DNA of 64,000 bases from Larkinella soli. GTDB lineage: Bacteria; Bacteroidota; Bacteroidia; Cytophagales; Spirosomataceae. How positions within the stretch are numbered: position 1 is the stretch's first letter; each line of letters opens with the position of its first letter. The position numbers and the translations under genes were made by a program. Positions 51,442 to 59,247 of the stretch are shown here, piece after piece. The stretch is taken from contig NZ_QTJY01000005.1 in the NCBI RefSeq assembly GCF_003703975.1, positions 186,001 through 250,000 of the forward strand, given 5' to 3'. The notes beneath the pieces are model-generated. The model had not been told where the DNA came from. It saw nothing but the letters and a program-made list of their open reading frames with translations, and made no database searches.

Positions 51442-51960
51442 TTATTTCTCCTCCGTCCCGCGCTCCCACACCACGAAATCGAACGGCACGGCATGGCGCT
51501 CGTCGGCGGGATGAGGCCGGCGGCTGCGCTCCTGCCATTCGGTCGTGTGGCCCTTGATCCGCTGATAATCGGGAAAGTACGTATCTCCGTCAAAAGCCGC
51601 TTTGACGTCGGTCAGGTACAGGCGGTCGGCCAGGGGCAGGGCCTGCCGGAAAATCTCCTCCCCGCCCAGCACGAAGGCTTCGGCATTGCCGGTTTTCCGG
51701 GCCTCCTCAAGCGCTTTTTCCAGCGAATCCACCACGACGGCGCCCTCGACCTGATAGTCAGGGTTTCGGGTGATAACCACATTCAGCCGGTGCGCCAGCG
51801 GTTTCCCGAGTGACTCGAAGGTTTTGCGGCCCATCAGAACCGGGTGGCCGGAAGTAGTCTGTTTAAAATATTTGAAATCGTCGGGCAGGTGCCAGACCAG
51901 GTCGTTGTCCCGGCCGATGATGCCGTTTTCCGCCACGGCGGCAATTAAGCTGATGCGCAT
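51442..51960 (-). CDS. folA: Dihydrofolate reductase
   Basis: A 172-residue DHFR. It begins RISLIAAVAENGIIGRDNDLVWHLPDDFKYF, with the catalytic acid in LPDD. NADPH-binding segments are VLMGRKTFESLG and FVLGGEEIF. It regenerates tetrahydrofolate. The start is one base from the fmt stop, so the two are co-transcribed, fmt first. Confidence 0.97.
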   Translation of the reverse strand: MRISLIAAVAENGIIGRDNDLVWHLPDDFKYFKQTTSGHPVLMGRKTFESLGKPLAHRLNVVITRNPDYQVEGAVVVDSLEKALEEARKTGNAEAFVLGGEEIFRQALPLADRLYLTDVKAAFDGDTYFPDYQRIKGHTTEWQERSRRPHPADERHAVPFDFVVWERGTEEK

Positions 51961-51961
51961 A

Positions 51962-52882
51962 TCAGATCGTATTTCCCCTGAAAAATTCTTCGGCCGTCAT
52001 CCGGCGTTTTCCTTCCGCCTGAAGTTCGTCTACCGACAGCCAGCCGTCTTCGGCCTTGATCAGCAGGGCTTTCCGTTCAGCAGAAGCCGTTCCCGGTTCG
52101 GCGGCAAACGGTGAATGATCCGAAGCAGACACCGAATAGATTTTATAAACTTTCCCGTTGATTTTCGTCCAGGCCGTCGGATACGGGCTCATTCCGCGAA
52201 CGAAGTTACGCACCGCTTCGGCCGGCTGGAACCAGTTGATCTCACAGGTTTCGCGCTGAATCTTGGGCGCCGGTTTCAGTTCGGCACCGGCCGGCTGGGG
52301 GATACGCGGAAAGTTGCCGGCTTCGATGGCTTGGACGGTTTTCAGGACCAGACCGGCCCCGCGTTCCATCAGGCGGTCGTGCAGCGTTCCGGCGGTATCG
52401 TGCGGATGGATGGGTTCAGTTTCCTGGAAGATCATCTGACCGGTGTCGATCTCCTTCTCGATGAAGAAGGTGGTTACCCCGGTTTCGGTTTCGCCGTTGA
52501 TGATGACCCAGTTGATCGGCGCAGCCCCCCGGTATTGAGGCAGCAGGGAGGCATGGAGGTTAAAGGTGCCGATGCGCGGCATGGCCCAGACTACCTCGGG
52601 CAGCATCCGGAAGGCCACCACCACCTGCAGGTCGGCCCGGTAGCTTTCGAGCTGTTCGAGAAAGACCGGATCGCGGAGTTTTTCAGGTTGGAGAACGGGA
52701 ATCCCGGCGGCCTCGGCTGCGCGTTTCACCGGCGACCCGGTCAGCTGCAGCCCGCGGCCGGAAGGCCGGTCGGGCGCCGTCACGACGGCCACCACCGAAC
52801 AGCCCGCAGCCAGCAGACGGTTCAGGCTGGCCACCGCGAAATCGGGTGTTCCCATAAAAATAATTCGCAGCGAATCGTTCAT
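51962..52882 (-). CDS. fmt: Methionyl-tRNA formyltransferase
   Basis: A 306-residue Fmt. The folate/formyl-binding domain holds FNLHASLLPQYRGAAPINW with the catalytic His and Asn motif. The C-terminal OB-like domain follows. It formylates Met-tRNA using 10-formyl-tetrahydrofolate, which links it to the folA gene one base downstream. The usual partner def is not in the window. Confidence 0.97.
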   Translation of the reverse strand: MNDSLRIIFMGTPDFAVASLNRLLAAGCSVVAVVTAPDRPSGRGLQLTGSPVKRAAEAAGIPVLQPEKLRDPVFLEQLESYRADLQVVVAFRMLPEVVWAMPRIGTFNLHASLLPQYRGAAPINWVIINGETETGVTTFFIEKEIDTGQMIFQETEPIHPHDTAGTLHDRLMERGAGLVLKTVQAIEAGNFPRIPQPAGAELKPAPKIQRETCEINWFQPAEAVRNFVRGMSPYPTAWTKINGKVYKIYSVSASDHSPFAAEPGTASAERKALLIKAEDGWLSVDELQAEGKRRMTAEEFFRGNTI

Positions 52883-52922
52883 AAATTAGCGGTTGTCGTT
52901 CACTCGATTTACACCCGCAACA

Positions 52923-52953
52923 TTGGGAGTATTTGGGGGAATTGTTATTTTTG
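52923..52953 (+). promoter_or_regulatory. greA promoter
   Basis: TTG at 52923-52925 is followed after 20 bases by TATTTTTG at 52946-52953, an exact TAnnTTTG match. Transcription would start near 52960, giving greA a leader of about 210 bases. Confidence 0.6.
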
Positions 52954-52970
52954 TCAACCCGAGTTTCAAG

Positions 52971-53012
52971 ATGAGTAAAACCATCCATACAATACCGCTC
53001 AAAGGGTCCTGA
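52971..53012 (+). CDS. Possible 13-residue leader peptide upstream of greA
   Basis: ATG at 52971 opens a short frame, MSKTIHTIPLKGS, ending in TGA just before the leader terminator. It lies about 10 bases after the predicted transcript start. Short frames occur by chance, so this is offered only because of its position between promoter and terminator. Confidence 0.3.
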   Translation: MSKTIHTIPLKGS

Positions 53013-53044
53013 CGCTTCGCTACAAAGAAACAAGATTTTGTACG

Positions 53045-53079
53045 GAGAACGGTCAGCGCACCGTTCTTTTCTTTTTTTG
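53045..53079 (+). terminator. Terminator-like hairpin in the greA leader
   Basis: AGAACGGT (53046-53053) pairs with ACCGTTCT (53060-53067) and a run of Ts (TTTCTTTTTTT) follows. It lies between the only visible promoter and the greA ATG at 53169. A second hairpin (53079-53096, GAAGGG with CCCTTC) follows. Confidence 0.7.
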
Positions 53080-53168
53080 AAGGGTTTCGGCCCTTCTGCG
53101 GAATGATATAGCGTCTCGGGTAGAGAAACAGGCGACCAATAGGAAACAGATTTTACAGAGTATGTATC

Positions 53169-53642
53169 ATGGGTAAGATTTCGTATTACACCGAAGAAGG
53201 TCTCAGCCGGTTAAAGACCGAGTTGAATGATCTGAAAACAAAAGGACGGGCCGACATTGCCCGCCAGATAGCAGAAGCCCGCGACAAAGGAGATCTGAGC
53301 GAAAACGCGGAATACGACGCTGCCAAAGATGCTCAGGGCCTGCTGGAAATGAAGATCGCGAAGCTGGAAGAGATTATCTCGAACGCCCGCCTGCTCGACG
53401 AATCTTCGATCGATGCCTCCCAGGTATCCGTATTGTCGACCGTTAAAATCAAGAATCGGAAAAACGGGGCCATGGTGACTTATACGCTGGTCTCGGAAGA
53501 GGAAGCCGACCTCAAGCAGGGCAAAATTTCGGTAGGCTCCCCCATCGGGAAGGGGCTGCTGGGCAAAAAAGTCGGTGATACCACGGAGATCAAAGTCCCG
53601 GCCGGCGTTATGGAATTCGAAATTCTCGAAATCGGGAGATGA
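53169..53642 (+). CDS. greA: Transcription elongation factor GreA
   Basis: A 157-residue GreA. The coiled-coil finger has ARDKGDLSENAEYDAAKDAQ, with the acidic residues that promote transcript cleavage at the tip. The globular domain ends VGDTTEIKVPAGVMEFEILEI. It rescues backtracked RNA polymerase. Its long leader contains a terminator, so it may be subject to attenuation. The HIT gene is downstream on the same strand. Confidence 0.97.
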   Translation: MGKISYYTEEGLSRLKTELNDLKTKGRADIARQIAEARDKGDLSENAEYDAAKDAQGLLEMKIAKLEEIISNARLLDESSIDASQVSVLSTVKIKNRKNGAMVTYTLVSEEEADLKQGKISVGSPIGKGLLGKKVGDTTEIKVPAGVMEFEILEIGR

Positions 53643-53653
53643 GATTAGTTGGG

Positions 53654-53708
53654 GAGTGGAGGGGTTTGGGTGTTCAGAAGTTCGCTCCAGCCCCAAACCC
53701 CTCCACTC
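53654..53708. repeat. Perfect 17-bp inverted repeat between greA and the HIT gene
   Basis: 53654-53670 is the exact reverse complement of 53692-53708, with a 21-base loop. No T-run follows. A further pyrimidine-rich, CTCC-TTAA stretch (53709-53747) precedes the HIT gene. Confidence 0.6.
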
Positions 53709-53752
53709 TTAAATTCCCGGACTCCCCACTCTTAAACTCCCCCACGTCCCTC

Positions 53753-54142
53753 ATGCCTTCCATTTTCTCCCGGATCGTCGACGGCGAGATTCCGGCTCAT
53801 AAAATTGCGGAAACGGATCAGTTTCTGGCGTTTCTGGATGTTTTTCCGGTTGCTAAAGGCCACACGCTCGTCATTCCCAAACAGGAAATCGACTATATCT
53901 TCGATCTGGACGACGCGCTGTATGCCGGTCTGTTGCAGTTTGCCAAACGCATTGCCCCGGCCCTGAAGCAGGCCGTCCCCTGCAAGCGGATCGGCGTGGC
54001 CGTGATCGGGCTGGAAGTGCCGCACACGCACGTCCATCTGATTCCGATGAACAGCATGGCCGACATGAACTTCAATACCAAGCTGAAGATGAGTCCCGAG
54101 GAACTGGCCGAAACCGCCGAACACATCCGAGGCTTCCTGTAA
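53753..54142 (+). CDS. HIT family protein
   Basis: A 129-residue histidine-triad hydrolase. The core motif HTHVHLIP (HxHxHxx) is visible, and the N-terminal FSRIVDGEIPAHKI is typical of HinT-like purine-nucleoside phosphoramidases. The ATG at 53753 is chosen because the preceding 38 open codons are the inverted-repeat spacer and lack any family match. It follows greA by 110 bases. Confidence 0.92.
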   Translation: MPSIFSRIVDGEIPAHKIAETDQFLAFLDVFPVAKGHTLVIPKQEIDYIFDLDDALYAGLLQFAKRIAPALKQAVPCKRIGVAVIGLEVPHTHVHLIPMNSMADMNFNTKLKMSPEELAETAEHIRGFL

Positions 54143-54162
54143 GCCGCCCGGGTCGCCGACGG

Positions 54163-55161
54163 TTATTTCAGCATTCCCTTCAATGCATTCGTCGCCGTCA
54201 CCGGCGACGTTTTTTCGTACAGGATCGTATACACGGTTTCGGTAATCGGCATTTCGACACCGTACTGCCGGTTCACCTCGTGGATGCTCTTGACGGCATA
54301 ATACCCTTCCGCAATCATGTTCATTTCCATCTGCGCCGACTGGACGCTGTAGCCGCGCCCGATCAGATGGCCGAACGTCCGGTTCCGGCTGAAGGGCGAA
54401 TAGGCCGTGACGAGCAGGTCTCCGAGGTAAGCGGACGCACTCAGGTCCCGGTGAACCGGGTACACCTTATCGACCAACCGCCGGATTTCCTGCATGGCAT
54501 TCGACACCAGCACCGCCTGGAAGTTGTCGCCGTAGCCCAGGCCGTGTGTGATGCCGCAGGCCAGCGCAATGATGTTCTTCATGACGGCGCAGTATTCGAC
54601 GCCGTAGATGTCGTCGATGGGTGAGGCTTCCACGAAGCGGCAGCTGAGCAACTGCGCCACGTCCGAGGCACAGCCGAGGTTTTGGGAGGCAATGGTCAAA
54701 TACGATTGCTTTTCGAGGGCTACCTCCTCGGCATGGCAGGGGCCGGCGATGACGGCAATCCGGTCGGCCGGAACGCCGTAGGTCTGCTCGGTCCAGTCGG
54801 TTACGAGCAGGTTTTGGGCCGGAATCATACCCTTGATGGCCGACACCACACTTTTGCCGGCGAGGTCCTCCGGCTTCACGCCTTTCAGGGCATCCTCAAT
54901 AAAAGCCGCCGGAACGGCCAGAATGACGAACTCGCTGTCTTTCAGAGCCTCCCGGACCTTCGTGCAGACGCGTACCTTGCGGGGGCTGATCCGGACATCG
55001 CTGAGGTAACTCGGATTATGGTGAAATTTACGGATGTGTTCGGCATCGGGTCCGCTGCGCAGCCACCACCGGATATGAACATTACCTTCGGAAAGGATCT
55101 TGACCAGGGCGGTGGCCCAGCTGCCCCCTCCTACGACGGTCAGACGAACGGGTTGCTTCAT
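54163..55161 (-). CDS. gpsA: NAD(P)H-dependent glycerol-3-phosphate dehydrogenase
   Basis: A 332-residue GpsA. The Rossmann motif is VVGGGSWATA near the N-terminus. The catalytic Lys is in YCAVMKNIIALACG, and the SVVSAIKGM and AGPCHAEEVA segments are diagnostic. It makes sn-glycerol-3-phosphate for phospholipids. The start at ATG 55161 matches the family; earlier frames include an artefact. A GC-rich hairpin (55174-55195) lies 12 bases upstream of the ATG. Confidence 0.95.
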   Translation of the reverse strand: MKQPVRLTVVGGGSWATALVKILSEGNVHIRWWLRSGPDAEHIRKFHHNPSYLSDVRISPRKVRVCTKVREALKDSEFVILAVPAAFIEDALKGVKPEDLAGKSVVSAIKGMIPAQNLLVTDWTEQTYGVPADRIAVIAGPCHAEEVALEKQSYLTIASQNLGCASDVAQLLSCRFVEASPIDDIYGVEYCAVMKNIIALACGITHGLGYGDNFQAVLVSNAMQEIRRLVDKVYPVHRDLSASAYLGDLLVTAYSPFSRNRTFGHLIGRGYSVQSAQMEMNMIAEGYYAVKSIHEVNRQYGVEMPITETVYTILYEKTSPVTATNALKGMLK

Positions 55162-55173
55162 CTTCTGAAATCG

Positions 55174-55195
55174 GACGCCGTCACCCGACGGCGTC
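55174..55195 (-). promoter_or_regulatory. Leader hairpin of gpsA
   Basis: A perfect 9-bp GC-rich stem (55174-55182 with 55187-55195) with a 4-base loop lies 12 bases before the gpsA ATG. No T-run follows. It could hinder ribosome binding. Confidence 0.4.
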
Positions 55196-55214
55196 TGCCT
55201 TTTTACGGCGGGCG

Positions 55215-55221
55215 CAAAATA
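55215..55221 (-). promoter_or_regulatory. Possible gpsA promoter box
   Basis: On the - strand, TATTTTG (55221-55215) lies directly downstream of the preceding terminator and 54 bases before the ATG. It is one base short of TAnnTTTG, and no clear -33 box is seen. Confidence 0.3.
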
Positions 55222-55259
55222 CAAAAAAACGCCCGCACCTTTCAACAGGACGGGCGTTT
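55222..55259 (-). terminator. Terminator of the adaptor/TolC operon
   Basis: Read leftward, a 9-bp stem (55259-55251 with 55235-55227) is followed by seven Ts. It lies about 50 bases after the adaptor stop and before gpsA. Confidence 0.8.
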
Positions 55260-55309
55260 CCGCACTCTCAACCTAAATTAATCGGGAGTAAGGCGGCTGA
55301 GCCGGTTCC

Positions 55310-56725
55310 TTATTCTTCACCCCCCTTTTCGGGCTTTTTGTCCTTGTTGGGGTCCCGTTTGGCCAGCGGATCTCCGTCTTTCAGCCGTTTCGATACGGCA
55401 ATGAACGGCCCGGAAACGACCTGCTCGCCCACTTTCAGGCCCGATTTGATTTCAATGTTATCGAAGTCGCTGATGCCGGTTTTAACCTCCCGCTGAACCG
55501 CCTTACCGTTCTGGTGAATGAATACGATTTCTTTCACTTCCTCTTTTTTAGCGGTCGCCGGGGGGGGGTTCGGCTCATTGTTATCGTTGTTGTCGTTCGG
55601 ATTACGGTTCATGGCCTCCTGGGCGGCTCCGCGGGTGGTGACGGCGGCAATCGGGATCGCCAGCACTCCGCTCCGGCGGTCGGTGATGACCTCCACCGAG
55701 GCCGTCATGCCCGGCTTCAGCGGATAGCTGCGTTTGCTGCGCTGGGCCATCAGGTCACGATACGAACTGTTCAGGACCTTGATCCGGACCTCAAACTCGG
55801 TGACGGCATCCGTCGACAGGCCGGAGGAGGCTGCCGAACTGCCCGAACCGGTCAGACCGTTGGCCGTATTGGCAATTTCGGTAACGATGCCTTTGAACTT
55901 GCGGCCCGTCGTCGAGTAGGAGTCCACGTCGATGTCGGCCGTGTCGCCGAGGCTCACCCGGACGATGTCGTTTTCATTGACGTTGACGCGCACCTCCATA
56001 TTGTTGAGGTTGGCGATCCGTAGCATTTCCGTACCGGCCATCTGCGACGTTCCGACGACGCGCTCGCCCAGTTCCACGTTCAGTTTGGAAACCGTTCCGC
56101 TGACCGGGGCGTAGATGGTGGTTTTCCGGAGGTTTTCGGAAGCGTCCCGCAGACCGGCCTGCGCCCCGGCTACGTTGAACTCAGCGGCTTTGATATTCGC
56201 CTGGGAGGATTCAACGTCCTGGCGGGCCACGTTGTAGTCGGCTTCGATCTGTTCGAAGTCGGCGGAGGAAATGACCTTATCGGCCAGGAGTTTACGGTTT
56301 CGCTCGTAATTGGCCTTCGCCCGGAGCAGGCGCGCCTGGGCCTGGGCGGCCAGCGCTTTGGTCTGCTCATACTGCGCACGGCTGGAATTGACCGTCGCCC
56401 GCGCCCGGGCCAGCAGCGACTCGTAGTTGTCGGGGCGGATTTTCAGCAGCAATTGTCCCTGCCTGACCGAGTCGCCCTCAGCCACATACAGGGCGATGAT
56501 TTCCCCCGAAACGTCGGGGCTGATCTTTACTTCCACTTCCGGCTGAACCCGCCCGGAAGCACTGACCCGCTCGATGATATCGACCTTTTTGACGGTCGCG
56601 AAATCGACTTCGGTGGGTTTGGCTTTACCGATCAGACCGGTTTGCTTGGCAGCAACCAGTCCGACAATAAGCAGGATGACGACACCACCCAGTATCCACC
56701 AGATGCGGTTTGACTTGCGTTTCAT
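55310..56725 (-). CDS. Periplasmic adaptor subunit of an efflux system (HlyD/MacA-like)
   Basis: A 471-residue membrane fusion protein. An N-terminal signal anchor (IWWILGGVVILLIVGLVA) is followed by a barrel-sandwich lipoyl half (VSASGRVQPEVEVKISPDVSG), a long coiled-coil hairpin (about 90-200) and beta-barrel domain. Late parts have an Asn-rich insertion (NRNPNDNNDNNEPNP). It pairs with the TolC gene 113 bases upstream. The inner-membrane partner may be the FtsX-type ABC permease a few kb away, making a MacAB-TolC-like pump, but this is inference. Confidence 0.92.
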   Translation of the reverse strand: MKRKSNRIWWILGGVVILLIVGLVAAKQTGLIGKAKPTEVDFATVKKVDIIERVSASGRVQPEVEVKISPDVSGEIIALYVAEGDSVRQGQLLLKIRPDNYESLLARARATVNSSRAQYEQTKALAAQAQARLLRAKANYERNRKLLADKVISSADFEQIEADYNVARQDVESSQANIKAAEFNVAGAQAGLRDASENLRKTTIYAPVSGTVSKLNVELGERVVGTSQMAGTEMLRIANLNNMEVRVNVNENDIVRVSLGDTADIDVDSYSTTGRKFKGIVTEIANTANGLTGSGSSAASSGLSTDAVTEFEVRIKVLNSSYRDLMAQRSKRSYPLKPGMTASVEVITDRRSGVLAIPIAAVTTRGAAQEAMNRNPNDNNDNNEPNPPPATAKKEEVKEIVFIHQNGKAVQREVKTGISDFDNIEIKSGLKVGEQVVSGPFIAVSKRLKDGDPLAKRDPNKDKKPEKGGEE

Positions 56726-56838
56726 ACGGATGAAAAATGAATAACGAACAATGAACAGGCAAACGGGTATGGAAAGTATTAATCCGTCTGCAAATTATTC
56801 ATTTTTCAATCCGGGTTACGGTCTTGTTCGTTATTCAG

Positions 56839-58344
56839 TTAAAATGATAAAGGTTTATTTTGATAAAAGTCCAGAATCTTGGTTCTGAAAATATAATCGA
56901 ACTTGGCCTGCACGAGGTTGGCCCGGGCGCGGTCGAGGTTATTTTTGGCGATGCTGTAGTCGACGGAATTGAGCGCCCCGGCATTGAACCGGCTCTCGGC
57001 GGCCTGGAAGGCTTTCTCCAGCGATTCGACCTGGACCTGCGTCGTGCGGTACCGCCGGCCGGCCGCCACCATCGACGTATAGGCCGTCTCGATGTTCTGA
57101 CGCAGGGTCAGCCGGGCGTTGTCGGCGATGATTTCCGATGATTTCTGCGTGATCGTCGCGTTCACGATCCGGTTCCGGGCCTGGTAACGCCCAAAAATAG
57201 GAATACTAAGGTTAAGAGATAGCCCCCGGTTCAGGTTGTTATTCAACTGCTGCCCGTAGGAAAACTTCTCCGACCGGAAGTTCTTTGCAAGGATAAATAT
57301 TTGCTGCTGAGTTCCATCCGGCAACAAGATCGTCTGCGGAATCTGGGTGACCCCATCCTCGATCTGACGCTGTAACCCTACATTGGAATAGAGTGTGCTC
57401 AGTGATCCGCTGATGGAAAGCGTTGGATATAGACCCCCTCTGGCGGCCGCCACACCGGCAGCATCGCTCCGCACCCGTAACTCGGCGGCTTTGATGTCGG
57501 GCATAAACTGCAAAGCATTTTCGTATACCTGCTGCGCGTTAGCAGAATACGGCTCCAGCGTCGGGTCCGGAAGATCATACCGTTCCACTTCAATCGTTTC
57601 GGGAGCCGGTGTTCCGTTCGGGGTCGTGGCTGACAGGTTCATAGCCTGAAGCAGCGCCAGTTTGGCGAGGTCCAGGTTATTCTGAGCGTTCACTACGGCC
57701 AGTTCGTCATTTGCCACCTGCGCCCGAAGATCGTACAGCTGGGCTTCGGCGAGCGTCCCGGCGTTGACCAGTTTCTCGGTTCGCTGCAACTGCCCCTGAC
57801 TGGTTTCGACCTGCCGGCGGGCAATGTCCAGCTGCTCCTGAAAGGTCAGCACATTCAGGTAGTTCTGCACCACCGTCAGTGCAACGGTATTCTGTGTCGC
57901 CAGCAGATTCTGTTGATTTGACTGGAACAGCAGGTTAAACTGTTTAATGGTATTCTGCAGAGCCATCCCGTTAAAAAGCGTTACCGCCGAAGTGAGCTGG
58001 TAATTGTTCGAACTAATGGAAGACTCGACAAATTCGTTGGTTCCGGGGTTAATGTTCCGGCCGGAGCTGAAGGACTGATTGGCAAACGCCTGAAGGTTCG
58101 GCAGGAGATTCATCTTGGCCTGCTTCAACTGGAGATTGCTCCCCTGGACGTTCAACTCACTCTGCTTGATCTGGAGGTTATTTTTCAGCGCGATGTCGAT
58201 GCACTGCCGCAGCGAGAACCGGTTCGATGCCGGGGCGGTCTGCGAACCCTGAACGGTCGTCTGCGCCAGCACCGGTTCGGCCTGAAAAACCGCCAGGGCG
58301 GCACAGAGGGTAAGGTAAAATTTGTAATTCGTAATCCGTTTCAT
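56839..58344 (-). CDS. TolC family outer membrane efflux protein
   Basis: A 501-residue OEP. The signal peptide (MKRITNYKFYLTLCAALAVF...) is followed by two repeats of TolC helical coiled coils and beta-strands: FSLRQCIDIALKNNLQIKQ and LRQNIETAYTSMVAAGRRY are typical. It forms the outer membrane channel of a tripartite pump. It is transcribed ahead of the adaptor. Its promoter overlaps that of the divergent pabC-like gene (58360-58372). Confidence 0.93.
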   Translation of the reverse strand: MKRITNYKFYLTLCAALAVFQAEPVLAQTTVQGSQTAPASNRFSLRQCIDIALKNNLQIKQSELNVQGSNLQLKQAKMNLLPNLQAFANQSFSSGRNINPGTNEFVESSISSNNYQLTSAVTLFNGMALQNTIKQFNLLFQSNQQNLLATQNTVALTVVQNYLNVLTFQEQLDIARRQVETSQGQLQRTEKLVNAGTLAEAQLYDLRAQVANDELAVVNAQNNLDLAKLALLQAMNLSATTPNGTPAPETIEVERYDLPDPTLEPYSANAQQVYENALQFMPDIKAAELRVRSDAAGVAAARGGLYPTLSISGSLSTLYSNVGLQRQIEDGVTQIPQTILLPDGTQQQIFILAKNFRSEKFSYGQQLNNNLNRGLSLNLSIPIFGRYQARNRIVNATITQKSSEIIADNARLTLRQNIETAYTSMVAAGRRYRTTQVQVESLEKAFQAAESRFNAGALNSVDYSIAKNNLDRARANLVQAKFDYIFRTKILDFYQNKPLSF

Positions 58345-58359
58345 GGTTGTTCAATGTTA

Positions 58360-58372
58360 CAAAGTATCTTGC
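58360..58372. promoter_or_regulatory. Overlapping divergent promoters, tolC and pabC-like gene
   Basis: CAAAGTATCTTGC reads as a TATCTTGC-like -7 box on the + strand (58365-58372) and as ATACTTTG on the - strand (58367-58360). The two boxes share bases, so polymerase binding would be mutually exclusive. Both are one step from consensus. Confidence 0.35.
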
Positions 58373-58405
58373 GTATAGACTTGGTATTTTCGATAAACGG
58401 TGAAA

Positions 58406-59239
58406 ATGCAAATGCTCGTGGTTTTAAATGGGGATATAGTCCCCGAAAGCGCCGTCCAGCTTTCTCTCAACGACCGGGCGGTTCAGTACGGCGACGGATT
58501 GTTCGAAACCATCCGCTACGAACGCGGGCAGGTCTGGTTCTGGCCGGATCATTTCGACCGGCTCACCCGCGGCATGAAGGCCCTTTCGCTGACTCCTCCG
58601 CTCCGCTTCGAAGCGGAACCGCTTCACCGTCAGATTATAAATATTCTCAAATTCAATAACTTAACCGAGAATACCGCCCGGATCAAACTCCAGGTCTGGC
58701 GCCGGCCCGGTGGTCTGTATACCCCGGCCACCGACGAAGCCTTCTTTTTTATCTCGCCCCGGACCGGCCCGCCCTTCGCCGTCACCGAAAAAGACTCGGT
58801 CGAGGTATTTGACGCGTACCGGCTGTTTCGGTCACCGGTTTCCGCCTATAAAACCATCAACTCTCTTCCCTACGTGCTGGCCGGCATCGCCAAACGTGAG
58901 CGCAAAGCCGACGATATGATCCTGCTGGACACACAGGGCCATCTGGCCGAGTGCATTGCCTCAAACCTGTTCTGGGTCCAGGGCGATACGCTCTTCACGC
59001 CTTCACCCGACACGGGCTGCATCGAAGGCGTTCTGCGCCGGCAGCTGCTCCGGCTGGCCCCCCGCCACGGCCTGACCGTCCGCGAAGGACTCTTTTTACC
59101 CGAAGTGCTCGGCGCGGCCGATGCGGTTTTCTGTTCCAATTCGGCCGGCATCCAGTGGCTTCGCCGGGTCGGCGGGTCGGAGATGGGCCGTCGCACCGAA
59201 CGGCTGGAGCCGGTGTTCCGGGAACTGCTCCCGGCCTGA
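58406..59239 (+). CDS. Class IV aminotransferase, PabC-like (4-amino-4-deoxychorismate lyase or D-amino acid/branched-chain aminotransferase)
   Basis: A 277-residue fold-type IV PLP enzyme. The pattern LNDRAVQYGDGLFETIRYE is characteristic of PabC/branched-chain members. The PLP Lys is in SAYKTINSLPYV. The glycine-rich phosphate loop TGCIEGVLR is present. PabC makes p-aminobenzoate for folate, which would suit the presence of folA, but the call between lyase and transaminase is not settled. ATGs at 58406 and 58412 and a GTG at 58400 are all possible starts. Confidence 0.86.
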   Translation: MQMLVVLNGDIVPESAVQLSLNDRAVQYGDGLFETIRYERGQVWFWPDHFDRLTRGMKALSLTPPLRFEAEPLHRQIINILKFNNLTENTARIKLQVWRRPGGLYTPATDEAFFFISPRTGPPFAVTEKDSVEVFDAYRLFRSPVSAYKTINSLPYVLAGIAKRERKADDMILLDTQGHLAECIASNLFWVQGDTLFTPSPDTGCIEGVLRRQLLRLAPRHGLTVREGLFLPEVLGAADAVFCSNSAGIQWLRRVGGSEMGRRTERLEPVFRELLPA

Positions 59240-59247
59240 GCCCCCGC

